A stretch of DNA of 64,000 nt, taken from Microbacterium esteraromaticum (GTDB lineage Bacteria; Actinomycetota; Actinomycetes; Actinomycetales; Microbacteriaceae). Location of the stretch: the NCBI RefSeq assembly GCF_014084045.1, contig NZ_CP043732.1, positions 2,232,001 to 2,296,000 on the forward strand. Reading direction: 5' to 3'. This document shows, one piece after another, positions 27,808-36,655 of the stretch (the stretch's first letter is position 1; every line of letters begins with the position of its first letter). The notes beneath the pieces are model-generated. The model searched no databases. It saw nothing but the letters and a program-made list of their open reading frames with translations, and was not told the DNA's origin. Made by a program: the position numbers and the translations under genes.

Positions 27808-28043
27808 TCGCCTGCTCCGGCGGATGCTGCGTCGCGGGCGGCGTCGAGCCGGCGCTTCGCGCCGAGCAGCCACTCCTCGCAGCGGGCGGCCAGCGCCTCG
27901 CCGCGCTCCCACAGAGCGAGGGAATGCTCCAGCGTCGGGGAGCCCTGCTCGAGCTCGGCGACGACGCGAACGAGTTCGTCGCGTGCGGCCTCGAACGACA
28001 GTTCTTCGACAGGGGAGTCGCTGGGGGCAGTCACGCCCTCCAT
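27804..28043 (-). CDS. xseB: exodeoxyribonuclease VII small subunit
   Basis: A 79-residue helical subunit that complexes with XseA to degrade single-stranded DNA. The conserved core LSFEAARDELVRVVAELEQG is followed by LEHSLALWERGEALAARCEEWL. It begins 31 bases after the xseA stop and overlaps the DUF4245 start by ATGA. A GTG three codons downstream of the ATG is also possible. Confidence 0.93.
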   Translation of the reverse strand: MEGVTAPSDSPVEELSFEAARDELVRVVAELEQGSPTLEHSLALWERGEALAARCEEWLLGAKRRLDAARDAASAGAGE

Positions 28044-28074
28044 CCTACCGGCGTGTCGGACGGCGCCGATCCGG

Positions 28075-29352
28075 TCAGCCCGCCTCGGCCGCCGGCCCCT
28101 GCGACACGGCGCGGACCGATCCGCGGTCGACCGTCACCGTCATCGGAGTTCCCGCCGGCGCATCGGCCGCGTCGCTGAGGATGCGCCCGTCGTCGAGGTG
28201 CGCGATCGCATAGCCTCGCGCCAGCGTGGCGGCAGGCGAGAGCGCGCGCAGCGAGGCGCGCAGCTCGGCCGTGGTCCGCTGCGCTCCGTCGAGCGCCCTG
28301 GTGAGGGTGTCGCGCCCCCGAGACACCAGCAGCCAGACCTCCTGCGCCCGGTCGTCGATGATCGGATCGGGCGAGCGCAGCACAGGGCGCGAGCGCAGCT
28401 GCTCGAGCTGGGTGATGTCGTGCGAGATGCGCTGCGTGAGCCTCGTCGTGGCCCTGGCGCGCAGCTGAGCGACGATCGCGCGCTGCTCTCCGACGTCCGG
28501 CACGACCCGCTTGGCGGCATCCGTCGGCGTCGAGGCGCGCAGATCCGCCACGTCGTCGAGAAGCGGGTGGTCGTTCTCGTGGCCGATGGCGCTGACGACG
28601 GGGGTGGATGCCGCTGCCACGGCGCGCACGAGCCGTTCGTCGCTGAAGCCGAGCAGGGTCTGCGGGTCGCCGCCACCGCGGGCGATGATGATCACGTCGA
28701 CGTCGGGATCGGCATCCAGCCGCTTCAGCGCCGCGAGCACTTCGGGAACGCACCGGTCGCCCTGAACGGCGACGGGCTCGGTGCGGAAGTGCACCTGCGG
28801 CCAGCGCAGCTCTGCGTTGCGATGCACGTCCTTCTCGGCATCCGACCGCTCGCCGGTGATCAACCCGATGCAGTGCGGCAGGAAGGGGAGGGCCTTCTTG
28901 CGCGAGGAATCGAACAGGCCTTCCTGACGAAGCTGCACGCGCAGCTTCTCGAGCCTCTCGAGCTGGTCGCCGAGGCCGACGTGCTTCATCGCCGACACGA
29001 TGAAGCTGAAGTCGCCGCCCTTGACGAAGTAGTCGGCCTTGACGGCGGCGACGACATGGTCGCCCACGGCGATATCGGCCGGGATCCGCGCACGCACGCT
29101 CGACCACACCCGGATCGAGATCTGGGCGTCGGAGCGGGTGTCCTTGAGCCTTGCGAAGACGTTGCCGCCGCGGAGATTCCACGCCGTGATCTCGCCTTCG
29201 ACCCACACCGTGTTCCAGCGCGCGATGAAGTCGCGGATCGTGCCGTTGAGCCGCGCGACGGAGGTCGGCGCGGCCGGCGTCGAGTCGCGGGGCGCCACCG
29301 AGTCGGCGGGAGGCGGCTCGCCGGGGACGGCGGTGGCTTCGAAGACGGTCAC
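28075..29352 (-). CDS. xseA: exodeoxyribonuclease VII large subunit
   Basis: The 425-residue catalytic subunit has an N-terminal OB-fold (about 25-120, WVEGEITAWNLRGGNVFARL) and the nuclease domain with ITGERSDAEKDV, the IARGGGD motif and SAIGHENDHPLLDDVAD. A coiled-coil C-terminal region precedes a final ARGYAI segment. GTG 29352 begins the conserved N-terminus. It heads the minus-strand chain xseA-xseB-DUF4245-carbonic anhydrase-fumC and is divergent from ispH. Confidence 0.95.
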   Translation of the reverse strand: MTVFEATAVPGEPPPADSVAPRDSTPAAPTSVARLNGTIRDFIARWNTVWVEGEITAWNLRGGNVFARLKDTRSDAQISIRVWSSVRARIPADIAVGDHVVAAVKADYFVKGGDFSFIVSAMKHVGLGDQLERLEKLRVQLRQEGLFDSSRKKALPFLPHCIGLITGERSDAEKDVHRNAELRWPQVHFRTEPVAVQGDRCVPEVLAALKRLDADPDVDVIIIARGGGDPQTLLGFSDERLVRAVAAASTPVVSAIGHENDHPLLDDVADLRASTPTDAAKRVVPDVGEQRAIVAQLRARATTRLTQRISHDITQLEQLRSRPVLRSPDPIIDDRAQEVWLLVSRGRDTLTRALDGAQRTTAELRASLRALSPAATLARGYAIAHLDDGRILSDAADAPAGTPMTVTVDRGSVRAVSQGPAAEAG

Positions 29353-29428
29353 CGGACCATTGTCCCGGATGCCGCTGACGCCGCGCTCGAGGCGCACCCG
29401 CTCCCGGCCCGCGAACAGGTGGCGCCGG

Positions 29429-29434
29429 TAGACT
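29429..29434 (+). promoter_or_regulatory. -10 box TAGACT, leaderless start of ispH
   Basis: TAGACT ends 6 bases before GTG 29441. The GAAGGG between could also act as a weak ribosome site if transcription began further upstream. Confidence 0.45.
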
Positions 29435-29440
29435 GAAGGG

Positions 29441-30520
29441 GTGAGTTCAACCGCTGTCTCGCTGCCCGTGCCGCACATTCCGACCCGCCGTCGCGCCGTC
29501 GAGCGCGCCCGCCTCGAGAACCGTCCGGTCGACGGCGAGAAGCGCGTGCTGCTGGCGGCGCCCCGAGGCTACTGCGCCGGCGTCGACCGCGCCGTCGTCG
29601 CGGTCGAGAAGGCGCTCGAGCGCTACGGAGCACCCGTGTACGTGCGCAAGCAGATCGTGCACAACATCCACGTCGTCACCGAGCTCGAGCAGAAGGGCGC
29701 GATCTTCGTCGAGGAGGTCGACGAGGTCCCGGAGGGCGCGCATGTCGTGTTCAGTGCGCACGGCGTCTCGCCTGCCGTCGTCAACGCGGCATCCGACCGG
29801 GGACTGCACGCCATCGACGCCACCTGCCCGCTGGTCACCAAGGTGCACCGCGAGGCGGTGCGCTTCGCCCGCGACGACTACGAGATCCTGCTGATCGGCC
29901 ATGAGGGGCACGAAGAGGTCGAGGGCACGGCTGGCGAGGCGCCCGATCATGTCACGATCGTCAACTCGCCCGACGAAGCCGACACCGTGGTCGTGAAGGA
30001 TCCGAGCAAGGTCGTCTGGCTCTCGCAGACCACGCTCTCGGTCGACGAGACGATGGAGACGGTCAACCGGCTGCGCACCCGCTTCCCCGAGCTGCACAAC
30101 CCGCCGTCCGACGACATCTGCTACGCCACGCAGAACCGCCAGGTCGCGATCAAGAAGGTCGCGAAGGACGCCGATCTCGTGATCGTGGTCGGCTCGGCGA
30201 ACTCCTCGAACAGCGTGCGGCTCGTCGAGGTCGCCCTCGAGTACGGAGCGAAGGCCGCGTATCGCGTCGACTACGCCGACGAGGTGAGGCAGGAGTGGCT
30301 CGACGGCGTGCGCACGGTCGGCGTGACAAGCGGCGCGTCTGTGCCGGAGGTGCTGGTGCGCGAGGTGCTCGAGGCGCTCGACGAGGCCGGGTACGCCGAC
30401 GTTGAAGAGGTGCGCACGGCTGAGGAGGACCTCATGTTCTCGCTGCCGAAGGAGCTGCGCCAGGACACGTCCGGCAAGCGCGACGAGCGCGCCCTCGGCG
30501 GACGGACGTCGCGAGCATGA
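29441..30520 (+). CDS. ispH: 4-hydroxy-3-methylbut-2-enyl diphosphate reductase
   Basis: The last enzyme of the MEP isoprenoid pathway makes IPP and DMAPP using a [4Fe-4S] cluster. It has 359 residues. Cluster cysteines are Cys45 ([10 protein letters not shown]), Cys129 ([11 protein letters not shown]) and Cys227 ([11 protein letters not shown]). Substrate histidines lie in [14 protein letters not shown] and HEGHEEVEG. The stop overlaps the DUF6264 start by ATGA. It supplies precursors used by the cis-prenyltransferase at 18987. Confidence 0.97.
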   Translation: MSSTAVSLPVPHIPTRRRAVERARLENRPVDGEKRVLLAAPRGYCAGVDRAVVAVEKALERYGAPVYVRKQIVHNIHVVTELEQKGAIFVEEVDEVPEGAHVVFSAHGVSPAVVNAASDRGLHAIDATCPLVTKVHREAVRFARDDYEILLIGHEGHEEVEGTAGEAPDHVTIVNSPDEADTVVVKDPSKVVWLSQTTLSVDETMETVNRLRTRFPELHNPPSDDICYATQNRQVAIKKVAKDADLVIVVGSANSSNSVRLVEVALEYGAKAAYRVDYADEVRQEWLDGVRTVGVTSGASVPEVLVREVLEALDEAGYADVEEVRTAEEDLMFSLPKELRQDTSGKRDERALGGRTSRA

Positions 30521-31053
30521 GCGCCGACAGGCCGCAGTACGGCGAATACGCCTCTCCTGAGGAGCAGCGCGCGCGGGCAGGGCTGCCCCCGCTGAACGCC
30601 GAGCCTGCGGCATCCGTCCCCCAGCTGACGCCGGCCGCACCTGTGTCGCCTGCTGTTGCTGCCGGGAGCACGGCTCCCGCGCGTCCGGTCGGACGCCTCA
30701 TCACGTTCGTGCTGCTGGGCTTCGGCCTCGTGAACGTCCTCTCCTCGATCCCGCAGTTCGTGAACATGTCGTCGACTCTGAACGAGTCGATGCAGCTGCT
30801 CGGTCTCGAGGGTGAGTTCACGAACTTCGCGGCGGCGCGCACGTGGGGCGTGATCGCCGTCGTCGTGCTGCTGGCCGGCTACGCGACGACCGCCTGGCTG
30901 TCGTTCCGTCAGCTCAAGAGGAACAGGGCGGCGTGGTGGATCCCGCTGGTCGGCTTCGTCGTCACGATGTCGCTGGTGTCGGCGTGCATCTCGATCGTGA
31001 TGTTCAGCGACCCCGCCTTCACCGCGGGACTGCTCTCTCCGCCCGCCGGGTAG
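30517..31053 (+). CDS. DUF6264 family membrane protein
   Basis: A 178-residue protein with a Pro/Ala-rich cytoplasmic head bearing [19 protein letters not shown], the family hallmark. Three membrane segments follow (about 59-82, 108-130 and 140-163). Function is unknown. It is translationally coupled to ispH by an ATGA overlap, a conserved arrangement in Microbacteriaceae. Confidence 0.8.
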   Translation: MSADRPQYGEYASPEEQRARAGLPPLNAEPAASVPQLTPAAPVSPAVAAGSTAPARPVGRLITFVLLGFGLVNVLSSIPQFVNMSSTLNESMQLLGLEGEFTNFAAARTWGVIAVVVLLAGYATTAWLSFRQLKRNRAAWWIPLVGFVVTMSLVSACISIVMFSDPAFTAGLLSPPAG

Positions 31054-31056
31054 CCT
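31051..31056 (+). promoter_or_regulatory. -10 box TAGCCT, leaderless start of gene 31063
   Basis: TAGCCT overlaps the DUF6264 stop codon and ends 6 bases before GTG 31063. Confidence 0.45.
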
Positions 31057-31062
31057 CGAAGG

Positions 31063-32322
31063 GTGTCAGAAGAGCAGATCGCGTTCCACGTCAGCTACGC
31101 CTCGGTCGAGTCAGCCGCGGGCGACGATCCGACGGCGATCGCGGTCGGCATCCTCCGGCAGGAGCGCGTGCTCGCGGCATCCCGCGGGTTCGACGGCGAC
31201 GAGGCCGTCTTCCTCATCCCGGTCACCGAGAGCGGAGCCGTGGTCGCGCTCGACGCCGACGACCGGCTGCGCTTCGAGCTGACCGCCATCGCACTCCAGC
31301 GGCTGTTCGAGGACGCTGAGTTGACACTGCATCTCGGGATGCCCGACGACGCGCTCGAAGAGGTCGACCAGGAGCTCGACGAGGAGTTCGGGGCGGCGTT
31401 CGAGCAGCTCGACGACCCGGCCGCTGCGTCGGAGGACCTCGGCGGATTCGGCATGCCTGACGACGTCGGCGACGTCGCCGACGAGGACGACTTCACCATC
31501 GAGCCGGTGCGGGTGGCGGAGTTCTCGCGCCGTGGCCCGTGGGGCGCCCGCGTCACCGCACAGCTCTCAGGCGTCGACGTGGACTACCTGGAGGTGGGCA
31601 CCTGGTCGCTGTACCGCTACGCCACCGATCAGCCGCACATGGCGGTCTCGGGCGGGCGGGCCGACGAGCCGATCATCGAGGTGAATCTGCCCCGGCATGG
31701 CGAGGCGTGGATCGAGGTCTCCACCGGCGGTCGCACCGGGATGTTCTGGCCGAACATCGAGCGGCTCACGCAGCCCGTGCTCGAGATCGACTCGATCCGC
31801 GTGCCGGAGAGCGCCGACGTCTACCGCCGCATGCTGCTCGAGGCCGACGGGACGAGCGAGGAGCTGCAGGGGCTCGGCATGGGCGATGCGATCGACCTCG
31901 ACGCGGCACGGCGCGCGTGCGCTCCTGAGGCGCTCGACGGAACCGTCGGCGAGCTCGAGCGAATCCGCTCGTTCGTGGCCGCGTTCGGCGTCCCGGCCTC
32001 GCTCATCTCGGCCGGCATCGACGACGGGGCGGCCGGTCGGCGCTTCACCCCGCGCGGGTGGCCCCGCACGCTGGCCGATCTCACCGTCGGCGGCATCGCC
32101 GAGATGACGGCGCTGCCCCGTCGCGAGCGCCCGCTGCCCCGGATCGCGCGGTTCCTGCGCAAACGACCCGCGCTCGGCGCCGCGGTGAGCGTTGCCGAGC
32201 TGGCCGCAGGGATGGCGGCCAGCACGACGCGGTCGCCCCTCGCGCGGGGGGTCGGCGTGCTCTTGATCATCGACGCGGCGATCGACCTCGTGATCTGGGT
32301 CCGTCGGATCACGACACGCTGA
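31063..32322 (+). CDS. conserved hypothetical protein with acidic middle and C-terminal membrane helix
   Basis: A 419-residue protein that I cannot assign to a named family. The N-terminal part is globular (FHVSYASVESAAGDDP). A very acidic stretch lies near residues 90-145. A second globular domain follows with LEVGTWSLYRYATDQPHM and GEAWIEVSTGGRTGMFWPN, then a C-terminal hydrophobic helix near 395-412 with basic flank. It may be tail-anchored. It is probably specific to Microbacteriaceae and lies next to DUF6264. Confidence 0.7.
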   Translation: MSEEQIAFHVSYASVESAAGDDPTAIAVGILRQERVLAASRGFDGDEAVFLIPVTESGAVVALDADDRLRFELTAIALQRLFEDAELTLHLGMPDDALEEVDQELDEEFGAAFEQLDDPAAASEDLGGFGMPDDVGDVADEDDFTIEPVRVAEFSRRGPWGARVTAQLSGVDVDYLEVGTWSLYRYATDQPHMAVSGGRADEPIIEVNLPRHGEAWIEVSTGGRTGMFWPNIERLTQPVLEIDSIRVPESADVYRRMLLEADGTSEELQGLGMGDAIDLDAARRACAPEALDGTVGELERIRSFVAAFGVPASLISAGIDDGAAGRRFTPRGWPRTLADLTVGGIAEMTALPRRERPLPRIARFLRKRPALGAAVSVAELAAGMAASTTRSPLARGVGVLLIIDAAIDLVIWVRRITTR

Positions 32323-32342
32323 GCCCCTTCCCGCGGACGGCA

Positions 32343-32377
32343 GCGAGCCCGGCCACGAAGACCGGGACCGGGCTCGC
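32343..32377. terminator. terminator between gene 31063 and the DUF4822 gene
   Basis: A perfect 10-bp GC stem (32343-32352 and 32368-32377) with a 15-base loop lies between the two converging genes. Confidence 0.6.
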
Positions 32378-32392
32378 CGCGCCAGACGGTGA

Positions 32393-32998
32393 TCAGCGGG
32401 CGTTGCCGTTGTTGAAGTGGCCGTGGCCCAGTGCCTTGCCGTTGCCGTTGTTCACGCCGGGTCCCTTCGCGTCTGTTCCGGGCTCGACGTGGTTCGTCTT
32501 GGTGTGCACGATGTCGTAGTAGGTGCTGGTGTCACCGGCATTCGGGAAGATGCGGTACGTGAAGACGTTCTTGGTGAGCTCGGTGATCGGGACGACGCGC
32601 TGGAACAGCACGTCGCCTGCAGCGTTCTTGGCGTTGATCCAGCGCTCGGAGCCGTCGGGGGTGACGGTCCAGTCGCCGCGCAGCTTCGGGCTGTCGTCGA
32701 GGTTGTACATCGTGTAGGTGCCGTCGGCGTCGAAGTACGCCCAGCCGACGAAGCTCGCCACGGCCGGGTCGTCGAGAGCGATGCGGTCGCCGTCCTGATC
32801 GACGGCGGCGGTGGTCTTCCACGGGGTCGACGCGAGCAGCTCCGACGGAGTGAGGCTGGTCTTCGAGAACGAGTGGGCGGATGCCGACGCCGGTGCCTCG
32901 GCGGCCATGGCCGACGTCGGGACGACGGCGGCGATGGCGAGGGCGATCGCCGAAGCGGTGAGCACGGAGCGACGGGAGAGGCTGGTCGTGATGTTCAT
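32393..32998 (-). CDS. secreted DUF4822-like protein
   Basis: A 201-residue exported protein. The signal peptide is RRSVLTASAIALAIAAVVP with cleavage near AMAA (about 33). The mature part carries LASTPWKTTAAVDQDGDRI, FVGWAYFDADGTYTMYNLDD and GDWTVTPDGSERWINA, resembling the DUF4822 domain. An Asn/Gly/His-rich tail (NNGNGKALGHGHFNNGN) may bind metal, which is inference. The family assignment is from pattern memory and moderately sure. Its start shows a leaderless layout. Confidence 0.75.
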   Translation of the reverse strand: MNITTSLSRRSVLTASAIALAIAAVVPTSAMAAEAPASASAHSFSKTSLTPSELLASTPWKTTAAVDQDGDRIALDDPAVASFVGWAYFDADGTYTMYNLDDSPKLRGDWTVTPDGSERWINAKNAAGDVLFQRVVPITELTKNVFTYRIFPNAGDTSTYYDIVHTKTNHVEPGTDAKGPGVNNGNGKALGHGHFNNGNAR

Positions 32999-33005
32999 GT
33001 CGACA

Positions 33006-33011
33006 ACGCTA
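33006..33011 (-). promoter_or_regulatory. -10 box TAGCGT, leaderless start of the DUF4822 gene
   Basis: On the minus strand TAGCGT ends 7 bases before ATG 32998. Confidence 0.45.
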
Positions 33012-33076
33012 CGAACGGGGCAAGGGGGTGCACATCATCCGATCGGCTACGGATGCCCGCCCCGACGGGTGAGCGC

Positions 33077-33562
33077 TCAGACGCCCTCCCAGACGGCTCG
33101 GGCCCCCGCATCCCCGGTGAGCACCGTCACGACGATCGTGCCGACGGCTGTGACCACCGCGAGAGCGGGCACGATCATCGCGGCGGCGCGCGTGAGGGGC
33201 GTCGGGCGCCGCGCCGGTGGCATCCGGTCGATCACCGCGACCGCGACGGACGCGATCAGCAGCGCGATCGTCCACGGGATGAGCATCAGTCCCAGCTCCT
33301 CGTGGCGTTCGATCGCCGGCGTCTCGCCGACGGTGTCGGCCAGCTCCTGGCCGGCCAGGACTGTGATCGGCACGAGCCCCGCGACCAGCAGAGCGGCGAC
33401 GGGCGGTGCGTAGCCCAGCCGTCGGCGGGCCGAGGGCCACACGGCCGCGATCGCGACGGCCAGCGCCGTCAGCGGCGTGAGCACCACCACGGCGTGCACG
33501 AGCAGCGGATGAAGCGGCAGACCTGCGATGCGGAACGCGTCGGAGTCGGCGAAGATGTCCAT
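33077..33562 (-). CDS. DUF2231 domain-containing membrane protein
   Basis: A 161-residue protein with four membrane helices. The first carries the family histidine motif IAGLPLHPLLVHAVVVLTPL. The loop between helices 2 and 3 has ELADTVGETPAIERHEELGL with another conserved His. Members are suspected haem or redox membrane proteins, but none is well characterised. It is divergent from the sigma factor gene. The TGAACC-N16-CGT promoter reading toward it would start transcription almost at the ATG. Confidence 0.8.
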   Translation of the reverse strand: MDIFADSDAFRIAGLPLHPLLVHAVVVLTPLTALAVAIAAVWPSARRRLGYAPPVAALLVAGLVPITVLAGQELADTVGETPAIERHEELGLMLIPWTIALLIASVAVAVIDRMPPARRPTPLTRAAAMIVPALAVVTAVGTIVVTVLTGDAGARAVWEGV

Positions 33563-33571
33563 ACGAAGAGA

Positions 33572-33624
33572 ACGGTGTGCGCACCGCTGCGGTTCACGGT
33601 GAACCGCAGGCCTCTCCGCCTCGT
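33572..33624. promoter_or_regulatory. divergent pair of ECF-type promoters (TGAACC-N16-CGT) around a palindrome
   Basis: A perfect palindrome with 11-bp arms (33587-33597 and 33599-33609) places TGAACC in both directions. Plus strand: TGAACC 33600-33605, 16 bases, CGT 33622-33624, reading into the sigma gene. Minus strand: TGAACC 33596-33591, 16 bases, CGT 33574-33572, reading into the DUF2231 gene. The pattern matches the TGAACC...CGT promoters described for mycobacterial SigL. Confidence 0.7.
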
Positions 33625-33646
33625 TTCCCTCGTGAGGAGGCGATCC

Positions 33647-34153
33647 GTGACACGACAGGACGATGAGCGGCTGACCGCGCTCTACGAGCTGCACGCAGGT
33701 CCGATCCGGCGCTACGTCGTGAGCATCACGGGCAGGGGAGGGGGAGCCGATGACGTCGTTCAGGAGACGCTCCTGCGTGCCTGGCGCACGCCCCGGATTC
33801 TCGAACAGGATCCGGCGACGTCGCGCGCGTGGATGATCACGGTCGCCAGGCATCTCGTGATCGACGAGGCCCGCAGCGCCCGCCAGCGCCACGAGAGCAC
33901 GGTCGCCGAGCCGCCGGAACGGGTCGCAGACGATCAGACCGATCGTCTGTTCGACTCCCTGCTGATCCAGGACGCCCTGGCCACGCTGAGCGCCGAGCAT
34001 CGAGACGTCGTCGTCGCGGCGTACTACCGGGGACGATCCGTCGCGGAGTCGGCGTCGGAGCTGGGCATCCCGGAGGGCACGGTCAAGTCGAGGATGCATT
34101 ACGGACTGCGAGCCCTGCGCCTCGCACTGCAGGAGAGAGGGGTGACCCGGTGA
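33647..34153 (+). CDS. ECF RNA polymerase sigma factor (SigL/SigK-like)
   Basis: A 168-residue group IV sigma factor. Region 2 reads LYELHAGPIRRYVVSITG through DDVVQETLLRAWRTP. Region 4 reads LSAEHRDVVVAAYYRGRSVA with the recognition helix ELGIPEGTVKSRMHYGLRAL. GTG 33647 has GAGGAGG 6 bases upstream. Its stop overlaps the anti-sigma start by GTGA, so sigma and anti-sigma are made in step. A TGAACC-N16-CGT promoter precedes it, consistent with autoregulation. Confidence 0.92.
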   Translation: MTRQDDERLTALYELHAGPIRRYVVSITGRGGGADDVVQETLLRAWRTPRILEQDPATSRAWMITVARHLVIDEARSARQRHESTVAEPPERVADDQTDRLFDSLLIQDALATLSAEHRDVVVAAYYRGRSVAESASELGIPEGTVKSRMHYGLRALRLALQERGVTR

Positions 34154-34806
34154 ACGCTGAGCACGAACGGTACGCGGCGTGGGACGCCGCCTACGTTCTG
34201 GGCGCGCTGTCGAACGCGGAGCGCGCGGAGTACGAGCGGCACCTGGCCGGGTGCCGACGCTGCAGGGACGCCGTGGCCGAGCTCGGGCCGACGGTCGCGC
34301 TGCTGTCGCGGCTCGGCGCCGACGACGCAGAGCGGGTGACGGATGCCGGAGACGACGGACCCGTTCGCGTGCTCGCCGCTGCGCGCGAGCGGCGTCGGCG
34401 ACGGCGCAGCATCGGCGCGTGGACGGCAGCCGCAGCGGCTGCCGTCGTCGTGGCGACGGTCGTCTCGGTGTCGGCGCTGATGCCGCGACCGCCCCAGGCG
34501 ATCGCGCTCGCGCCCGTCGACGGCGCACCCGTGACCGCGTCGGTGGCGGTCACCGCCGTGCCATGGGGGACGAAGCTCGACGTGGAGTGCGAGTACGACG
34601 GCACCGCCCGGTACGGCGTGCGGGGAGCCTACGCGCTCGCCGTGGTCGGCCCAGACGGCGAGACCACGATGCTCTCGAACTGGACGGTGACACCGGGCGC
34701 GACGGCTCGGCTGTCAGCGGGGACGGCACTGGCGAAGTCCGACATCAGGGCGATCGAGATCCGCGACGCCGACGGACGAGTGGTGGTGCGGCACGAATTC
34801 GGCTGA
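34150..34806 (+). CDS. membrane zinc-binding anti-sigma factor (RslA/RskA-like)
   Basis: A 218-residue bitopic protein expected to hold the upstream sigma factor inactive. The N-terminal ZAS motif reads His31, Cys35, Cys38 (HLAGCRRC) after YVLGALSNAERAEYERH. One membrane helix lies at about 89-110. The extracytoplasmic domain resembles the anti-sigma-K C-terminal domain (VPWGTKLDVECEYDG, AVVGPDGETTMLSNW). The ZAS motif suggests a redox signal, which is inference. It overlaps the sigma gene by GTGA. Confidence 0.88.
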   Translation: MNAEHERYAAWDAAYVLGALSNAERAEYERHLAGCRRCRDAVAELGPTVALLSRLGADDAERVTDAGDDGPVRVLAAARERRRRRRSIGAWTAAAAAAVVVATVVSVSALMPRPPQAIALAPVDGAPVTASVAVTAVPWGTKLDVECEYDGTARYGVRGAYALAVVGPDGETTMLSNWTVTPGATARLSAGTALAKSDIRAIEIRDADGRVVVRHEFG

Positions 34807-34828
34807 ACCGGCGGGCCCTGCGTCTCGT
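34804..34828 (+). promoter_or_regulatory. ECF-type promoter (TGAACC-N16-CGT) of the lipoprotein gene
   Basis: TGAACC 34804-34809 overlaps the anti-sigma stop. After 16 bases follows CGT (34826-34828), in the context TCTCGT. The spacing is identical to the two copies ahead of the sigma gene, and the lipoprotein ATG is 54 bases further. Confidence 0.65.
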
Positions 34829-34882
34829 GTCACGGGGGAGTCCGGGCGCCGCGTCCGGACGAACGGACGAAGGGATGTCATC

Positions 34883-35383
34883 ATGCGCAAGGCACTCGCG
34901 ATCGGGGGCATCGCCCTCGCATTGATGCTGGTCGGCTGCAGCAGTCCCGGCACCACGGGACCTGCGTCAGAGGGCCCTGACTCGGGATACGGCGCCCCGT
35001 CGAGCGAGGCCTCGGAGCCCGCGGCATCCGGAGCCGATGTCATGGTCGCTGAGACCTCGCTCGGCGAGGTTGTCGTCGACGGCGAGGGCATGACGCTGTA
35101 CATGTTCGACAAGGACACCCAGGGCGGCGACACGAGCGCCTGCACCGGCGCCTGCCTGCAGAACTGGCCGCCGCTGATCGCCGCCGGCGATGAGCCGGAG
35201 GGCGATGGGGTCACGGGCGAGCTCGCCACGATCGAGACGGCAGACGGCGAGAAGCAGGTCACGCTGAATGGTTGGCCGCTGTACTACTTCGCCGGCGACA
35301 GCGCGGCCGGAGACGTCAAAGGCCAGGGCGTGCAGGACGTCTGGTGGGTGCTGAGCCCGGCCGGCGAGCGGATGGCGGACTGA
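34883..35383 (+). CDS. lipoprotein with secreted Yx(F/W/Y)xxD repeats (COG4315/PF03640)
   Basis: A 166-residue lipoprotein with lipobox LVGC (Cys19) and a Ser/Glu/Pro-rich linker to about residue 50. Two copies of the family repeat follow: MTLYMFDKDTQGG and WPLYYFAGDSAAGDVKGQG, with CTGACLQNWPP between, whose cysteines may pair. Role unknown. It is separated from the anti-sigma gene by 76 bases holding its own TGAACC-N16-CGT promoter, so it is a probable target of the ECF sigma factor. Confidence 0.88.
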   Translation: MRKALAIGGIALALMLVGCSSPGTTGPASEGPDSGYGAPSSEASEPAASGADVMVAETSLGEVVVDGEGMTLYMFDKDTQGGDTSACTGACLQNWPPLIAAGDEPEGDGVTGELATIETADGEKQVTLNGWPLYYFAGDSAAGDVKGQGVQDVWWVLSPAGERMAD

Positions 35384-35388
35384 GAAGA

Positions 35389-35430
35389 GAAGAGGGATGC
35401 CGTGGACCGCGGTCCATGGCATCCCTCTTC
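35389..35430. terminator. bidirectional terminator between the lipoprotein gene and fba
   Basis: Arms 35389-35408 and 35411-35430 match at 19 of 20 positions, the exception being a G/T wobble. The stem ends in CCCTCTTC on the plus strand. Confidence 0.85.
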
Positions 35431-35444
35431 GTCGTCAGGGTCGG

Positions 35445-36473
<1,029 letters not shown>

Positions 36474-36642
36474 GAGTTCTCCTGCTTCTGTCGGTCGGGG
36501 TGCATGCTCACTTTAGCCCGGAGGGGAGCGGATTCCGCCGTCGTTACCCCGGCCCGAGGCCGTATCTTTATCACGCGGCAAGAACCGCTGTTTCTTCGTG
36601 CCCGAATCATGAAAACTCCCGATTTCCGTCGCGATTCGTCAC

Positions 36643-36648
36643 TATGCT
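36643..36648 (+). promoter_or_regulatory. -10 box TATGCT, leaderless start of glpX
   Basis: TATGCT ends 7 bases before ATG 36656. No ribosome site is present, and the ATG inside the box (36644) is less likely to be used. Confidence 0.5.
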
Positions 36649-36655
36649 GACCGGC

